A program made the translations under genes and the position numbers. From Actinomycetota bacterium (GTDB lineage: Bacteria > Cyanobacteriota > Vampirovibrionia > Obscuribacterales > Obscuribacteraceae), in contig CAJCIF010000517.1 of assembly GCA_903970355.1 (NCBI GenBank), positions 1-13,801 of the forward strand: a stretch of DNA of 13,801 nt, in the 5' to 3' direction. Position 1 is the stretch's first letter, and every line of letters starts with the position of its first letter. Shown here piece after piece: positions 1 to 7,355 of the stretch. The notes beneath the pieces are model-generated. The model was not told where the DNA came from and did no database searches. It saw only the letters and a list, made by a program, of their open reading frames with translations.

Positions 1-1
1 T

Positions 2-577
2 GTTAACCAGCAAGCGTTGGATCGTGCCGAATCATATTCCCGCAAAACCTTTGACTCCAAGAAATCTGCTTTTATAAGTTCCGCTTCTCCGGGAGTTTCT
101 CTCTATACAGCCGGCTCATTTTTGGGTGGAATGCAAAGCTCATTGAAATCATTTGATATGAGAAGAGCTGATCTGGAGAAAAAATCGACCAGCACTACCA
201 TTTCAAAGCCTGAGCAAGATAAGGCAGCGAAAACGCTTCGAAATTACCAGGAAGAAGCGAAGGAACAGGATGCCGCATTGGAAGCCGTTGGAAAACAGCT
301 CAATGACAAAGGTTTCGTGCAAGGTTTCGGCTGCAATGGTGGCGAAGAGTTCTTGAGCTATTATCAAATTTCTCAAACACTTGTAGCAAGACATAGTAAG
401 GACTGGAAAGAGTGGGACAAGAATATAACCGCTAATCTAGACCATGTTCAGAATAAAGATGGCAGCTGGATGGGACAACATTGCATTACAAGCCGGACAT
501 TTTGTACAGCAGCGGCAGTACTTGTTATGACGGCTGATCGAGCTCCCAATGCAAAGGCAATTGCAAGCGCGAAATAG
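2..577 (+). CDS. squalene-cyclase/prenyltransferase-like alpha/alpha-toroid protein, C-terminal part (5' partial)
   Basis: The frame is open to the left edge with no convincing start; a TTG at 17 has no reason to be preferred. The gene therefore begins outside the window and only its last ~190 residues are seen. The C-terminal half reads GFGCNGGEEFLSYY, then a DWKEWDKNI helix, then QNKDGSWMGQHCITSRTFCT and AAAVLVM. The Q-x-x-DGSW...T-A-x-x-L pattern is the QW-like repeat of squalene cyclases and prenyltransferases. In many environmental bacteria, non-enzymatic proteins of unknown role carry it, often annotated as 'prenyltransferase/squalene oxidase repeat'. The preceding ~90 residues are polar, Lys/Glu-rich and probably helical or coiled coil. 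No catalytic DxDD is visible in this part. The TAG stop lies 9 bp from the stop of the converging peptidase gene, with no room for a separate terminator. Family confidence is good; function is unknown. Confidence 0.75.
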   Translation, partial: VNQQALDRAESYSRKTFDSKKSAFISSASPGVSLYTAGSFLGGMQSSLKSFDMRRADLEKKSTSTTISKPEQDKAAKTLRNYQEEAKEQDAALEAVGKQLNDKGFVQGFGCNGGEEFLSYYQISQTLVARHSKDWKEWDKNITANLDHVQNKDGSWMGQHCITSRTFCTAAAVLVMTADRAPNAKAIASAK

Positions 578-586
578 TTTCCGCAA

Positions 587-2986
587 TTAATGATTATTTG
601 AATGCGCGACGTTGTAGTCCAAGCTGAATTGAACATCTACTGCTTCAGAATCTATCGCAGGTAATGGAGGTAATGGAGAACTTCTTAGAACTGCATCGAT
701 GCCTGCTTGATCCATTATTTCATCGCCGCTTGATTGGTAAGTTCGAACATTCGAAATCTGTCCGGCAGGGGAGATTTTGAATGTGACCACGGTGCGGCAC
801 GACTGCTTCATTCTTGGAGGGTGCCAGTTGAGTCTGATCGCATGTTGAATCGCACGCATGTATTCTTCGTTGTTATCGTAACGCGCCTGTTGGTATCGAT
901 TTGAAGGTCTATTGTTCGCGGATTGGTGGGAAGACAATGTTCCACACAAAAGCGCTAAAAATACCGCAATTACAATAAGGAGAATTACATTTGTGTAGTT
1001 GATAGCTAATGGCGCCGGCTTAAAAGCACCCTTAGCCTTGTGCTTAGAAATTGCGTCGTTATAACCGAAAGAGTCGAGATTGGCATGAAAAGACTTTCTT
1101 TCATAAATATGAGCACCATCTATTATTTGAACAGATTGTGCAAGATTCGTTTTAACGCTAACCCAAGAGACGACATAACATCCAGCTAGCCCTTGATATC
1201 GAAGAACTTCGCCGATAACCTTTTTGCCAAACTCTAAATCGTTGAAGGCCCAGAATGGCTTATCCAGTTTTAGAACTAAAACGGTTTGAGAACCGCCGAT
1301 GATATCATCGACAACTTTTGAAACAAGAAAAGCTTCTTTTATGGATGGATTCGCATAGAGTGTGTTGCAGATTTCTTCAACTTTTTCGGGAGTTTCTCGA
1401 TGTTCCTCGAATTTATCCTCAAGGGTTAGTTTGCTTGCAACCGCCAGGGCTTTCTGAGCTCGAATCGCTAATTCTTCGGCCAACTGAGCATACTTTTCAG
1501 CGTCTTCTGTTTTGCCGCGGCTGTAAAGAAAGTGGGCAATCAATCCATATCCTTCTGGTCCGAAGCCCGGCTTTTCCTTTACTACCTTTTCAATAATTGA
1601 AATGCCTTCCGGAGATTTAGCTCGTATAAGTGCCACTCCATAGTAAAAAGCTATCTCGGAATTATCTGGATGTAGCCTGACGATTTGGACTATGAAATTG
1701 GCGGCATCTGCTGCTTCCATAGTTGCAAGCGATAGTCTTGCCAAATCCACACCTTGAGGTACCGTTGGTCCGCTACTGGGAATTTTATTTCGCAGCTCAG
1801 TAAATGCGTTCTTGTTTTTTGTAAAAACCTCATGTTCCATCGTCCATCGTGGCAGCGCAGCTTTTTGCCATTCGCTGCTTAGTTCATCAGTTATGGTGCG
1901 CAGATGATCTCCAAGTAAAGCTTCTGCGGCATTTGGTTTTTCATCTACTTCCAAAGCGAGTTCATTTGCAAGAGCATTTAAATCAGACCAGTCTCTCCGC
2001 GGTTGCAAAACTGCTACACGTTCCGATAAAGATGGGTGCGAATCAAGCAGATTGTGCTTTCTCCACTTGGATTGCAGAATTTCCAAAACCGTAGTAGGTG
2101 CAATTGCTTCCCGTGCGGCACTGCGCAAATGGAAAAAGACACCACTAATAGGTTCTGCATTTGTCCTTATCTCTTTCGAGACCGACGGCCAATATTCTTT
2201 GTCTAGAAATCCGCTTTTCACTTCAACTTTTATGAGTGCGTTAGCGGCGATTTGACCTCCGCAAATTTCTCTGGATATTCGATCTGCTGCCAATTCTTGC
2301 TCTCTGCAAAGAGCTAGTGATTGCACTTCGAATTTCGGAACAAACCAATCTGCAAACTTTTTGATTGGAGAGAATCCAAGCTTATTAACCGACATGTTGA
2401 CATATGTCTGTAGCCAGGACCTTTTGACGTGATAAATCCAGCTGCCAAACTTGCCGTGTTGTGCCGATAAGTGTCCCATTTCATGAGCCAATATCGATTT
2501 GAACTCCTGCACTGAAAGTGAGTCAAGTAAAGGTAGCCCAAGAATTACGTAGTTTTCGTAAAGACCTAAAATTCCCAGACGAGGGAACTGACTGACTGCA
2601 CAATTGAAGTTGGAATCAAGAAGGATTTTATGGATATGTGGACCACCTGACTTTTGCTGAACTTCATCAACTAGTTCGAACAACTTTGGAACTTCAGCAC
2701 GTTTGAGTTCATAGCCTTCAGGTCGGGTGTATTTTACCCACATAGACTTGAGAATGATGCCAACTGCTCCAAGCAGCAGAATTGCGAACTTGATTAAAAC
2801 ATAGGCGTGCGATATGTACAGCAAACCGAGTACCAGGGCTGTTCCGAACAAGAGCCCAAATACGACAAGAGCTACGTAACAGTAACCTAGTAAGGCGAGA
2901 AAGAAGAGTTCTCGTTTGTAGGCAGCCGGATTTACCTGGGCCTGTCTTTCAAGCCGCTCAATTGTTGCTTCGTCGAATTCCGGCAT
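587..2986 (-). CDS. M48-family zinc metallopeptidase with TPR-like region and C-terminal TonB-type domain
   Basis: 799 residues. Two membrane segments (about 30-57 and 60-80) precede an M48 peptidase domain. That domain has the zinc motif HEMGH (His168, Glu169, His172) and a downstream RxQELAADR stretch whose Glu231 fits the third zinc ligand. All catalytic residues are therefore present, and an active membrane-anchored endopeptidase of the HtpX/Oma1 type is expected. Residues ~415-510 look like two or three TPR helical repeats (DNSEIAFYYGVALIRAK, GYGLIAHFLYSRGKTEDAEKYA). A third membrane segment (about 667-684) is followed by ~110 residues resembling a TonB C-terminal domain: W-x-P-P, a VTFKISPAGQISN strand, then D-x-A-x-x-A-V and PLPPLP. 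Most M48 proteins are 250-500 residues; this one has an added C-terminal module. The ATG at 2986 has only a weak A-rich ribosome site. A perfect TATAAT lies ~245 bp upstream. The gene converges on the toroid protein gene. Substrate unknown. Confidence 0.88.
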   Translation of the reverse strand: MPEFDEATIERLERQAQVNPAAYKRELFFLALLGYCYVALVVFGLLFGTALVLGLLYISHAYVLIKFAILLLGAVGIILKSMWVKYTRPEGYELKRAEVPKLFELVDEVQQKSGGPHIHKILLDSNFNCAVSQFPRLGILGLYENYVILGLPLLDSLSVQEFKSILAHEMGHLSAQHGKFGSWIYHVKRSWLQTYVNMSVNKLGFSPIKKFADWFVPKFEVQSLALCREQELAADRISREICGGQIAANALIKVEVKSGFLDKEYWPSVSKEIRTNAEPISGVFFHLRSAAREAIAPTTVLEILQSKWRKHNLLDSHPSLSERVAVLQPRRDWSDLNALANELALEVDEKPNAAEALLGDHLRTITDELSSEWQKAALPRWTMEHEVFTKNKNAFTELRNKIPSSGPTVPQGVDLARLSLATMEAADAANFIVQIVRLHPDNSEIAFYYGVALIRAKSPEGISIIEKVVKEKPGFGPEGYGLIAHFLYSRGKTEDAEKYAQLAEELAIRAQKALAVASKLTLEDKFEEHRETPEKVEEICNTLYANPSIKEAFLVSKVVDDIIGGSQTVLVLKLDKPFWAFNDLEFGKKVIGEVLRYQGLAGCYVVSWVSVKTNLAQSVQIIDGAHIYERKSFHANLDSFGYNDAISKHKAKGAFKPAPLAINYTNVILLIVIAVFLALLCGTLSSHQSANNRPSNRYQQARYDNNEEYMRAIQHAIRLNWHPPRMKQSCRTVVTFKISPAGQISNVRTYQSSGDEIMDQAGIDAVLRSSPLPPLPAIDSEAVDVQFSLDYNVAHSNNH

Positions 2987-3076
2987 ATATCTTTTTCGGG
3001 GGATACGAGACTAGGGCTTTTTACCCGTTTAACGCGGGAGCATAGCACTGAATTGCTCTCTAATTTTATACGGGCG

Positions 3077-3203
3077 GCTTTGCCGTTTCACGTGGGCTTA
3101 CCCGCTTTGCCGTTTAACGCGGGCATACCGGCTTTGCCGTTTAACGCGGGCACACCGGCTTTGCCGTTTAACGCGGGCATTGCGATTTCGTCGTTTAACG
3201 TAG
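3077..3203. repeat. 27-bp tandem repeat array, about four and a half copies
   Basis: Four consecutive 27-bp units start at 3077, 3104, 3131 and 3158, followed by a decayed partial unit from 3185. The core is GCTTTGCCGTTTAACGCGGG. Units 2-4 are identical over the first 22 bases and vary in the last few; unit 1 has TTTCACGTGGG instead. Units 3 and 4 are preceded by CCG, giving a small CGGC-TTT-GCCG hairpin, and each full unit carries the odd palindrome CGTT-T-AACG. An isolated partial copy of the core (CCGTTTAACGCGGG) lies at 3025-3038. The repeats abut with no unique spacers, so this is not CRISPR. It lies between divergent genes and, if the minus-strand promoter is right, inside the peptidase 5' leader. 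Confidence 0.85.
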
Positions 3204-3224
3204 GGGCATGGCACTGCCATGCCC
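3204..3224. repeat. perfect 10-bp inverted repeat (hairpin) closing the repeat array
   Basis: GGGCATGGCA at 3204-3213 and TGCCATGCCC at 3215-3224 are exact reverse complements separated by one base, so a stable hairpin forms on either strand. No T-tract follows on either side, which argues against an intrinsic terminator. The sequence just left of it (CGTTTAACG...GCATGGCACTG, 3192-3216) is a 21/25 match to 3026-3050, where a weaker GAGCA/TGCTC stem occurs, so related elements bracket the tandem array. Confidence 0.7.
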
Positions 3225-3228
3225 ACTA

Positions 3229-3255
3229 ATTATAAAGACGTACAACTTACGTTAA
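3229..3255 (-). promoter_or_regulatory. candidate promoter of the M48 peptidase gene
   Basis: On the minus strand a perfect -10 TATAAT occupies 3234-3229. The best -35 is TTAACG (3255-3250), 4 of 6 matches at a short 15-bp spacing, so the call rests mainly on the -10. Transcription would start near 3222, giving a ~235-nt leader that contains the hairpin and the 27-bp repeats. It is divergent from the SPFH promoter candidate ~50 bp away. Confidence 0.45.
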
Positions 3256-3279
3256 CACATTAAATCTCACCCTTTGACA

Positions 3280-3308
3280 TTCACAATTACTCGCATGAGT
3301 GCTACTAT
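3280..3308 (+). promoter_or_regulatory. candidate sigma70-type extended -10 promoter of the SPFH/NAD-kinase-like operon
   Basis: -35 TTCACA (3280-3285, 5 of 6), 17-bp spacer, and extended -10 TGCTACTAT (3300-3308; TACTAT is 5 of 6). The start would be near 3315, leaving a ~90-nt GC-rich leader before the ATG at 3405. In the leader, GCCC (3360-3363) can pair with GGGC (3386-3389). Confidence 0.6.
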
Positions 3309-3404
3309 AGTAAACGTAAAACATACGATAACTAATTAAACAAATTCAGCGACTAAGGTGCCCCCGCGAAGGTGGAGGCTCTGACGGGCCGCAGGGAGGG
3401 ACTT

Positions 3405-4370
3405 ATGTTCGGAATTCAATACAAGAAGTCACCACCAACGGTGTACACGATGCACTTCGTAAATGGAGCCCTTAAGAAGGGAGGAGCTGGTCTCTCGTTC
3501 TTCTATTTCGCACCAACATCTACATTGGTACAAATTCCAGTTAACAGTGTTGACGTGCCATTCATTTTTCAAGAAGTCACACAAGACTTCCAAGCCCTGG
3601 CGTTGCAGGGGCAACTCACATATAGGGTTCTTGAGCCGGAAAAGCTCGCTCGCCTTATCGACTTTTCTATAAATACAAAAGGCGCGTACTCCAGTGTCAA
3701 AGACCCTCGGGATCTGGTTGCGACACGACTTGTAAACAGAACTCAAGCTCTTACCAAAGTCTTCGCACAGCAATTGACCTTGCACGAAGCACTTGGTGCA
3801 GCAGATAGAATTGCTGCTGGTTTGATTACGAGATTGCGCGTTGATGAAGCGGTCCAATTGTTAGGGTTGGAAATTCTATCCTTATCTATACAATCCATAA
3901 AGCCAACTCCGGAAACAGCTAAAGCTCTAGAAGCCGAGGCCCGAGAAGCGTTATTGCTACGAGCCGATCAAGCCATATACCTGCGTAGGAATTCTGCAGT
4001 GCAAGAAGAACGTCGCATTAGAGAGAGCGAACTGCAAACAGAAATTACCGTAGAAACTAAACGTCGAGAGATTCGCGAAACAAAGATGAAAGCAGATATC
4101 GCTCTAGAAGAAGAACGGGCTGCTCTGATCGAAAAGACGGTCGAAAACGAACGCAAAGAAGCAGACAGCAAAGCCTACGCTTTGCGTGCCACGTTGCAGC
4201 CGCTTAAAACAGCAAATTGGAAAACGTTGATGGCAATATCCGCCAGCGGTGACCCACGACTGGCAATTTCCCTGGCATTTGAAGAACTAGCATCCAATGC
4301 AGGTAAAATTGGTCAACTGAATGTCACTCCGGATCTGCTCAGCACTCTTCTAGCCGCACCAGGAAAATGA
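3405..4370 (+). CDS. SPFH/band-7 (prohibitin/stomatin-like) domain protein
   Basis: 321 residues from the ATG at 3405, chosen because AGGGAGGG (3393-3400) sits five bases upstream. An in-frame GTG at 3372 would add 11 residues without such a site. The N-terminal ~175 residues have SPFH pattern: short beta strands (TVYTMHFVNGALKKGG, TLVQIPVNSVDVPF), then LQGQLTYRVLEPEKLARLIDF, then helices ending in a strand IQSIKPTPETAKALEAEARE. A highly charged helix (~170-258, many Glu/Arg/Lys) should form the oligomerising coiled coil typical of flotillin/stomatin scaffolds. The C-terminal 60 residues look globular. No N-terminal membrane segment or signal peptide is visible, unlike classic stomatins, so membrane contact would be peripheral or absent. 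The stop overlaps the next ATG (ATGA), implying coupled translation with the NAD-kinase-like protein. Role inferred: oligomeric scaffold for that partner. Confidence 0.85.
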   Translation: MFGIQYKKSPPTVYTMHFVNGALKKGGAGLSFFYFAPTSTLVQIPVNSVDVPFIFQEVTQDFQALALQGQLTYRVLEPEKLARLIDFSINTKGAYSSVKDPRDLVATRLVNRTQALTKVFAQQLTLHEALGAADRIAAGLITRLRVDEAVQLLGLEILSLSIQSIKPTPETAKALEAEAREALLLRADQAIYLRRNSAVQEERRIRESELQTEITVETKRREIRETKMKADIALEEERAALIEKTVENERKEADSKAYALRATLQPLKTANWKTLMAISASGDPRLAISLAFEELASNAGKIGQLNVTPDLLSTLLAAPGK

Positions 4371-5314
4371 TCATGTACGAGAAGATAGTGGTAGTCAAAA
4401 GAAAAACACGACTGGAGGAATTGATCGAAAGATTCAGTACGCGCGAACAAGCAAAGTTTTACATCAATCATTCGGGTGGAAACTTTGAAGAATATGTGCA
4501 AGAGCACGATGCTTTCATGAGATCTTTCGACATCCTTCGCAGCACAGTAGACCTTGGACTGAAACTCCATGTAATAGATCGAGAATTCCTGCCCACATTT
4601 TTGTTCAGTCCAACTGATGTGGTGATTGTATTTGGGCAGGACGGTCTGGTGGCAAATACCGCAAAATATATAGGTGAGCAGCCGATTCTAGGAGTTAATC
4701 CGGATCCGACTCGCTACGATGGCATTCTGGTGCCGATTCTAGTACAAGCGCTGAAACAATGTTTGGAAGCTGTTCTTGCAAAAAAGGCAACGTGCAAAGC
4801 CGTAACGCTCGCCGAAGTTATCCTGAATGACGAACAAAAACTACTCGCCTTCAATGATCTTTTTATCGGTGCTAAAAGCCATATTTCGGCACGGTATCGC
4901 CTGCGTTATGAAGAGAAAGCAGAAGATCAATCTTCTAGCGGGTTGATTGTTTCCACCGGTGCGGGATCTACCGGCTGGCTTTCATCTCTCTTCAACATGG
5001 CTTCGCATGTAAATCGCCTGGTAGGGGCACCGGACATTCATGGAGTCACACTAGCCTGGGATTCCCCCGATCTCATGTTTGTAGTAAGAGAGCCTTTTAT
5101 AAGCAAGCATTCAACGGCTAATGTTGGCTCCGGCATAATACACTCCGGACAAGAGCTAATACTTGAATCACTCATGCCTTCCGAAGGCACTATATTCAGT
5201 GACGGCATTGAAAACGACTATCTTGCCTTCAACTCCGGCTCCACCGCTACCATCCGTGCTGCTAAGCAGAAAGCTCAGCTGATACTGCCAATACACAAAA
5301 ATGGAACCGCTTGA
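4367..5314 (+). CDS. NAD-kinase-like (PpnK superfamily) protein
   Basis: 315 residues. The ATG at 4367 overlaps the SPFH stop as ATGA; an ATG two codons later (4373) is possible. The order of family landmarks is kept. A VVIVFGQDG strand-loop (85-93) sits at the GGDG nucleotide-binding loop, with Gln for the second Gly. GVNPDPTRYDGIL (109-121) follows, then FNDLFIG (162-168) at the usual NE/ND position. GLIVSTGAGSTGW (192-204) matches the family's GLIVSTPTGSTAY-type loop, and SDG is at 278-280. The catalytic-loop Asp92 is kept. NAD kinases phosphorylate the 2'-OH of NAD using ATP or polyphosphate. The changed GGDG loop and the substituted PTGSTAY loop make the true substrate uncertain, and such members are sometimes annotated 'sugar kinase'. 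Soluble. Operon partner of the SPFH protein; a tRNA gene follows on the same strand. Confidence 0.75.
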   Translation: MIMYEKIVVVKRKTRLEELIERFSTREQAKFYINHSGGNFEEYVQEHDAFMRSFDILRSTVDLGLKLHVIDREFLPTFLFSPTDVVIVFGQDGLVANTAKYIGEQPILGVNPDPTRYDGILVPILVQALKQCLEAVLAKKATCKAVTLAEVILNDEQKLLAFNDLFIGAKSHISARYRLRYEEKAEDQSSSGLIVSTGAGSTGWLSSLFNMASHVNRLVGAPDIHGVTLAWDSPDLMFVVREPFISKHSTANVGSGIIHSGQELILESLMPSEGTIFSDGIENDYLAFNSGSTATIRAAKQKAQLILPIHKNGTA

Positions 5315-5338
5315 CATTGGTTTTCCCTGCTTTATTCT
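5311..5338 (+). promoter_or_regulatory. candidate promoter for tRNA-Val
   Basis: A consensus -35 TTGACA (5311-5316) overlaps the stop codon of the NAD-kinase-like gene. A 16-bp spacer leads to TATTCT (5333-5338, 4 of 6). Transcription would start near 5345, giving a ~50-nt 5' leader. An alternative -10 TAAAAT (5382-5387) lacks a good -35 but would start almost exactly at the mature tRNA 5' end. Confidence 0.45.
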
Positions 5339-5395
5339 AAAGAAAAGCTGGCCCGACCAGGCCACTCTCTTCCACATAGGCTAAAATCAGCCAAG

Positions 5396-5467
5396 GGGCG
5401 GTTAGCTCAATGGTGGAGCACTTCGTTTACACCGAAGGGGTTAGGAGTTCGAGTCTCTTACCGCCCA
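5396..5467 (+). tRNA. tRNA-Val (anticodon UAC)
   Basis: All arms fold. The acceptor GGGCGGT (5396-5402) pairs perfectly with ACCGCCC (5460-5466), with discriminator A5467. The D stem is GCTC/GAGC (5405-5408/5416-5419). The anticodon stem CTTCG/CGAAG (5421-5425/5433-5437) closes the loop TTTACAC, with anticodon TAC at 5428-5430 reading GUA/GUN valine codons. The variable loop is GGGTT. The T arm is AGGAG-TTCGAGT-CTCTT (5443-5459) with one G-U pair. CCA is not encoded. A run of six T at 5470-5475 follows directly and may help end transcription. Confidence 0.95.
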
Positions 5468-5512
5468 AGTTTTTTGTTGAAACCTACTGATGGTCAAATA
5501 AAGTCTTCATTC

Positions 5513-6478
5513 CTAAGCAACTTGCGAGGGACTCTGCAAACGCGTAACTCCCTGTGAAAAAAGCTCTTCTACGCGTCTCACCAAATGTCTGATGTCGCTG
5601 GCTGGCATGAAGAGCACGTAAAACACTGGGCAAATGAAGAATTGCGGAATTTGCATGAATAGCCAAATTCCTGTGTGAAATAAGATGCCGCCCAGGAAGA
5701 AATAGTACTGAACTCGCCTAAGCTGTATGGTCGTTTGAAAGAACGCCAATTTGATGCTCAAGTCTCGAATGAGAAAACCAATCGGGCATAGTAATTCAAA
5801 GACGATCACCGAGGCCGCCATAATGTCGTAAAGGAATGATGGCAATTTTAGACTGACCACTGCAAATGACAGATCGCTGCTGTATAAGGAGCTCATGACA
5901 CCCTTCAAGATCTCGCCTGTATGCCAATCCGGGGACAGCAATTTATAAAGGCCAGTCGATAGGTAGAAAAGGCAGATATGCAACGCCAGAAGTTTTGCAG
6001 GCCACGCCGATACCGTGGGCTCGGTCGCAGTCTCTCGCTTGCGTGCCGTAACTGAAAGAACTTGATCCGAAGGTGCAAGGCACAGAATAATGAGAGCCAT
6101 CACAATCAAACGATCGAAAGAGCAGGCTCGGACCCATATGTTGAGGCAAAAATGATAAAAGTAGAAAATGAGAACGAGTGGTCCAACGATACGAACTCGA
6201 TAACCGGCTATCAGTGCCATGATAAGCACAACCGTGATGGAATACAAAATCACAGCTGCAGCCGGACTTGGCGCTACATCAGGAATGAGCATAGGGCAAT
6301 AAACACCTATGTTGGAATAGAATAGCGAAATGTGATTCAGTCCGCCGAGGAAATAAACCAAGAGGTAACATCCGAAAAGCAAACGAAACAACGCCATCGG
6401 ATACGCAGACATCTCGCTAAACCAGAAGGTTATCCAACATTTGACTAAATGATCGAAGAAGTTGTGAAAATGCTTCAC
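5513..6478 (-). CDS. HTTM-domain (vitamin K-dependent gamma-carboxylase-like) multipass membrane protein
   Basis: 321 residues from a GTG at 6478, chosen because GGGGGAGGAG lies seven bases upstream and the preceding gene stops five bases away. The open frame runs further upstream (to 6565) but would overlap that gene by ~80 bp. Several membrane helices are clear (about 28-48, 74-95, 98-118, 124-136, 160-180, 215-238, 258-292). HTTM landmarks are visible: CSFDRLIVMALIILCLAPSDQ (119-139), YLSTGLYKLLSPDWHTG (172-188, matching the family's Y-x-x-x-G-x-x-K...P-x-W-x-x-G), and FHTGIWLFMQIPQFF (267-281) with His268. The superfamily includes gamma-carboxylases and SdpB-type toxin-maturation proteins, but most bacterial members have no known reaction. 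It is probably co-transcribed with the upstream one-pass membrane protein, a common arrangement for this family. Confidence 0.85.
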   Translation of the reverse strand: MKHFHNFFDHLVKCWITFWFSEMSAYPMALFRLLFGCYLLVYFLGGLNHISLFYSNIGVYCPMLIPDVAPSPAAAVILYSITVVLIMALIAGYRVRIVGPLVLIFYFYHFCLNIWVRACSFDRLIVMALIILCLAPSDQVLSVTARKRETATEPTVSAWPAKLLALHICLFYLSTGLYKLLSPDWHTGEILKGVMSSLYSSDLSFAVVSLKLPSFLYDIMAASVIVFELLCPIGFLIRDLSIKLAFFQTTIQLRRVQYYFFLGGILFHTGIWLFMQIPQFFICPVFYVLFMPASDIRHLVRRVEELFSQGVTRLQSPSQVA

Positions 6479-6483
6479 CCGAT

Positions 6484-7125
6484 TTACTCCTCCCCCAGAA
6501 GCTGAAAGTGTGTGGTTTCTGGCTGTTTCAGCTTGTAAAAGCCATATTCGCTGCGCGGCCACCACACAATGTAAATTGCAATCTTGTCCACGGGATTTTG
6601 AGGGTGCTCGCGATTATATTTGTCCTTGATTTTGGCGAGTAGATCATTCATGGCAGTCGAATAAGACGTCTGGCCAAGAATGTTTTGCCAGGAGAAATCC
6701 AACCTGGTATTAATTTCACCCCGACAATCGTACGGGAAGCAATTTTTGATAAAACTCAGATCTTCCCACGGCTTGGTAGGGTCTGCATTCACATGCCTGC
6801 CGTAAAGGGCGTATTCGATATTGTTATCTGGAATTTTGTTAAAGACGCCACCGGCATTGAAAAATGTGAATAGCAATTTCGGCAGGCTTAATTTGAGGTC
6901 ACCAACAATTACGCTGCTATCTTTATCTGTCTCGACATATTTCATGACTGCATTGTTCGTTAGAATAGGAAACTCAGACAGGATGCCTAGCCCATCGCCG
7001 TAGAGCACAAATACAATAAAAATGGAGCAGGCGATCATACTCAGCACGGACATTTTTGGAACCTGAGTATGGTCGGGTACGAACTCTGTGTTGGAGCTGC
7101 CGGGTTTAAATGCGGTGTAGTTCAT
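6484..7125 (-). CDS. one-pass membrane protein, partner of the HTTM protein; family not recognised
   Basis: 213 residues starting at the ATG at 7125, with a weak ribosome site. A short polar N-terminus precedes one membrane helix (about 25-42, SVLSMIACSIFIVFVLY). The remaining ~170 residues should be extracytoplasmic and contain two cysteines five apart (NCFPYDC, C129 and C134). They also hold aromatic-rich strands (KIAIYIVWWP, YGFYKLK). It ends five bases before the HTTM start, and its own last codons supply that gene's GGGGGAGGAG site, so the two are translationally linked. HTTM genes are often paired with small single-pass proteins (SdpA beside SdpB is the known example). I see the arrangement but no motif that identifies this as SdpA. 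Confidence 0.75.
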   Translation of the reverse strand: MNYTAFKPGSSNTEFVPDHTQVPKMSVLSMIACSIFIVFVLYGDGLGILSEFPILTNNAVMKYVETDKDSSVIVGDLKLSLPKLLFTFFNAGGVFNKIPDNNIEYALYGRHVNADPTKPWEDLSFIKNCFPYDCRGEINTRLDFSWQNILGQTSYSTAMNDLLAKIKDKYNREHPQNPVDKIAIYIVWWPRSEYGFYKLKQPETTHFQLLGEE

Positions 7126-7355
7126 CTGCTCACTTGCTTGCGTGCCCTGCTACCGAAGCCCGAAAATTTTGGCTGCAGGCAATTTAAAAGATACATCTTA
7201 CGCTAATAATAAGACGACTTCAGCTATGGAGACTTAGTTCCGCAGCGGTAATCCCTTAAAGCCTTAAAATTCGTAAATGATCAATACAAGTTCGCTCTAT
7301 AACCGGAGTCGAATCATTCATCTGCTTGTTTGAATCAAGCTTGCTCTCATATAAT

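Noticed and set aside
3077..3203. Possible CRISPR array
   Set aside because: Units of 27 bp abut with no unique spacers and no cas genes are present; this is a plain tandem repeat.
3204..3230. Intrinsic terminator at the perfect 10-bp hairpin
   Set aside because: Neither strand has a U-rich tract after the stem, and there is no gene end just upstream on either strand.
3274..3303. TTGACA at 3274-3279 as the -35 of the SPFH promoter
   Set aside because: Spacing to the TACTAT -10 would be 23 bp; TTCACA at 3280-3285 gives 17 bp and is preferred.
3357..3400. Riboswitch in the GC-rich leader before the SPFH start
   Set aside because: Only a short GCCC/GGGC pairing is visible and I could not match any known riboswitch consensus.
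5349..5363. Terminator between the NAD-kinase-like gene and the tRNA
   Set aside because: TGGCC/GGCCA makes a 5-bp hairpin but no T-tract follows.
6479..6565. Longer HTTM start at 6565
   Set aside because: The extension overlaps the coding end of the upstream gene in another frame; GTG 6478 has an excellent ribosome site.
7126..7355. Small gene or RNA in the 230-bp gap between the TlpA-like gene and the one-pass membrane protein gene
   Set aside because: Only short frames, a weak GCTTG/CAAGC stem without a T-tract and poor promoter matches were seen; nothing supportable.
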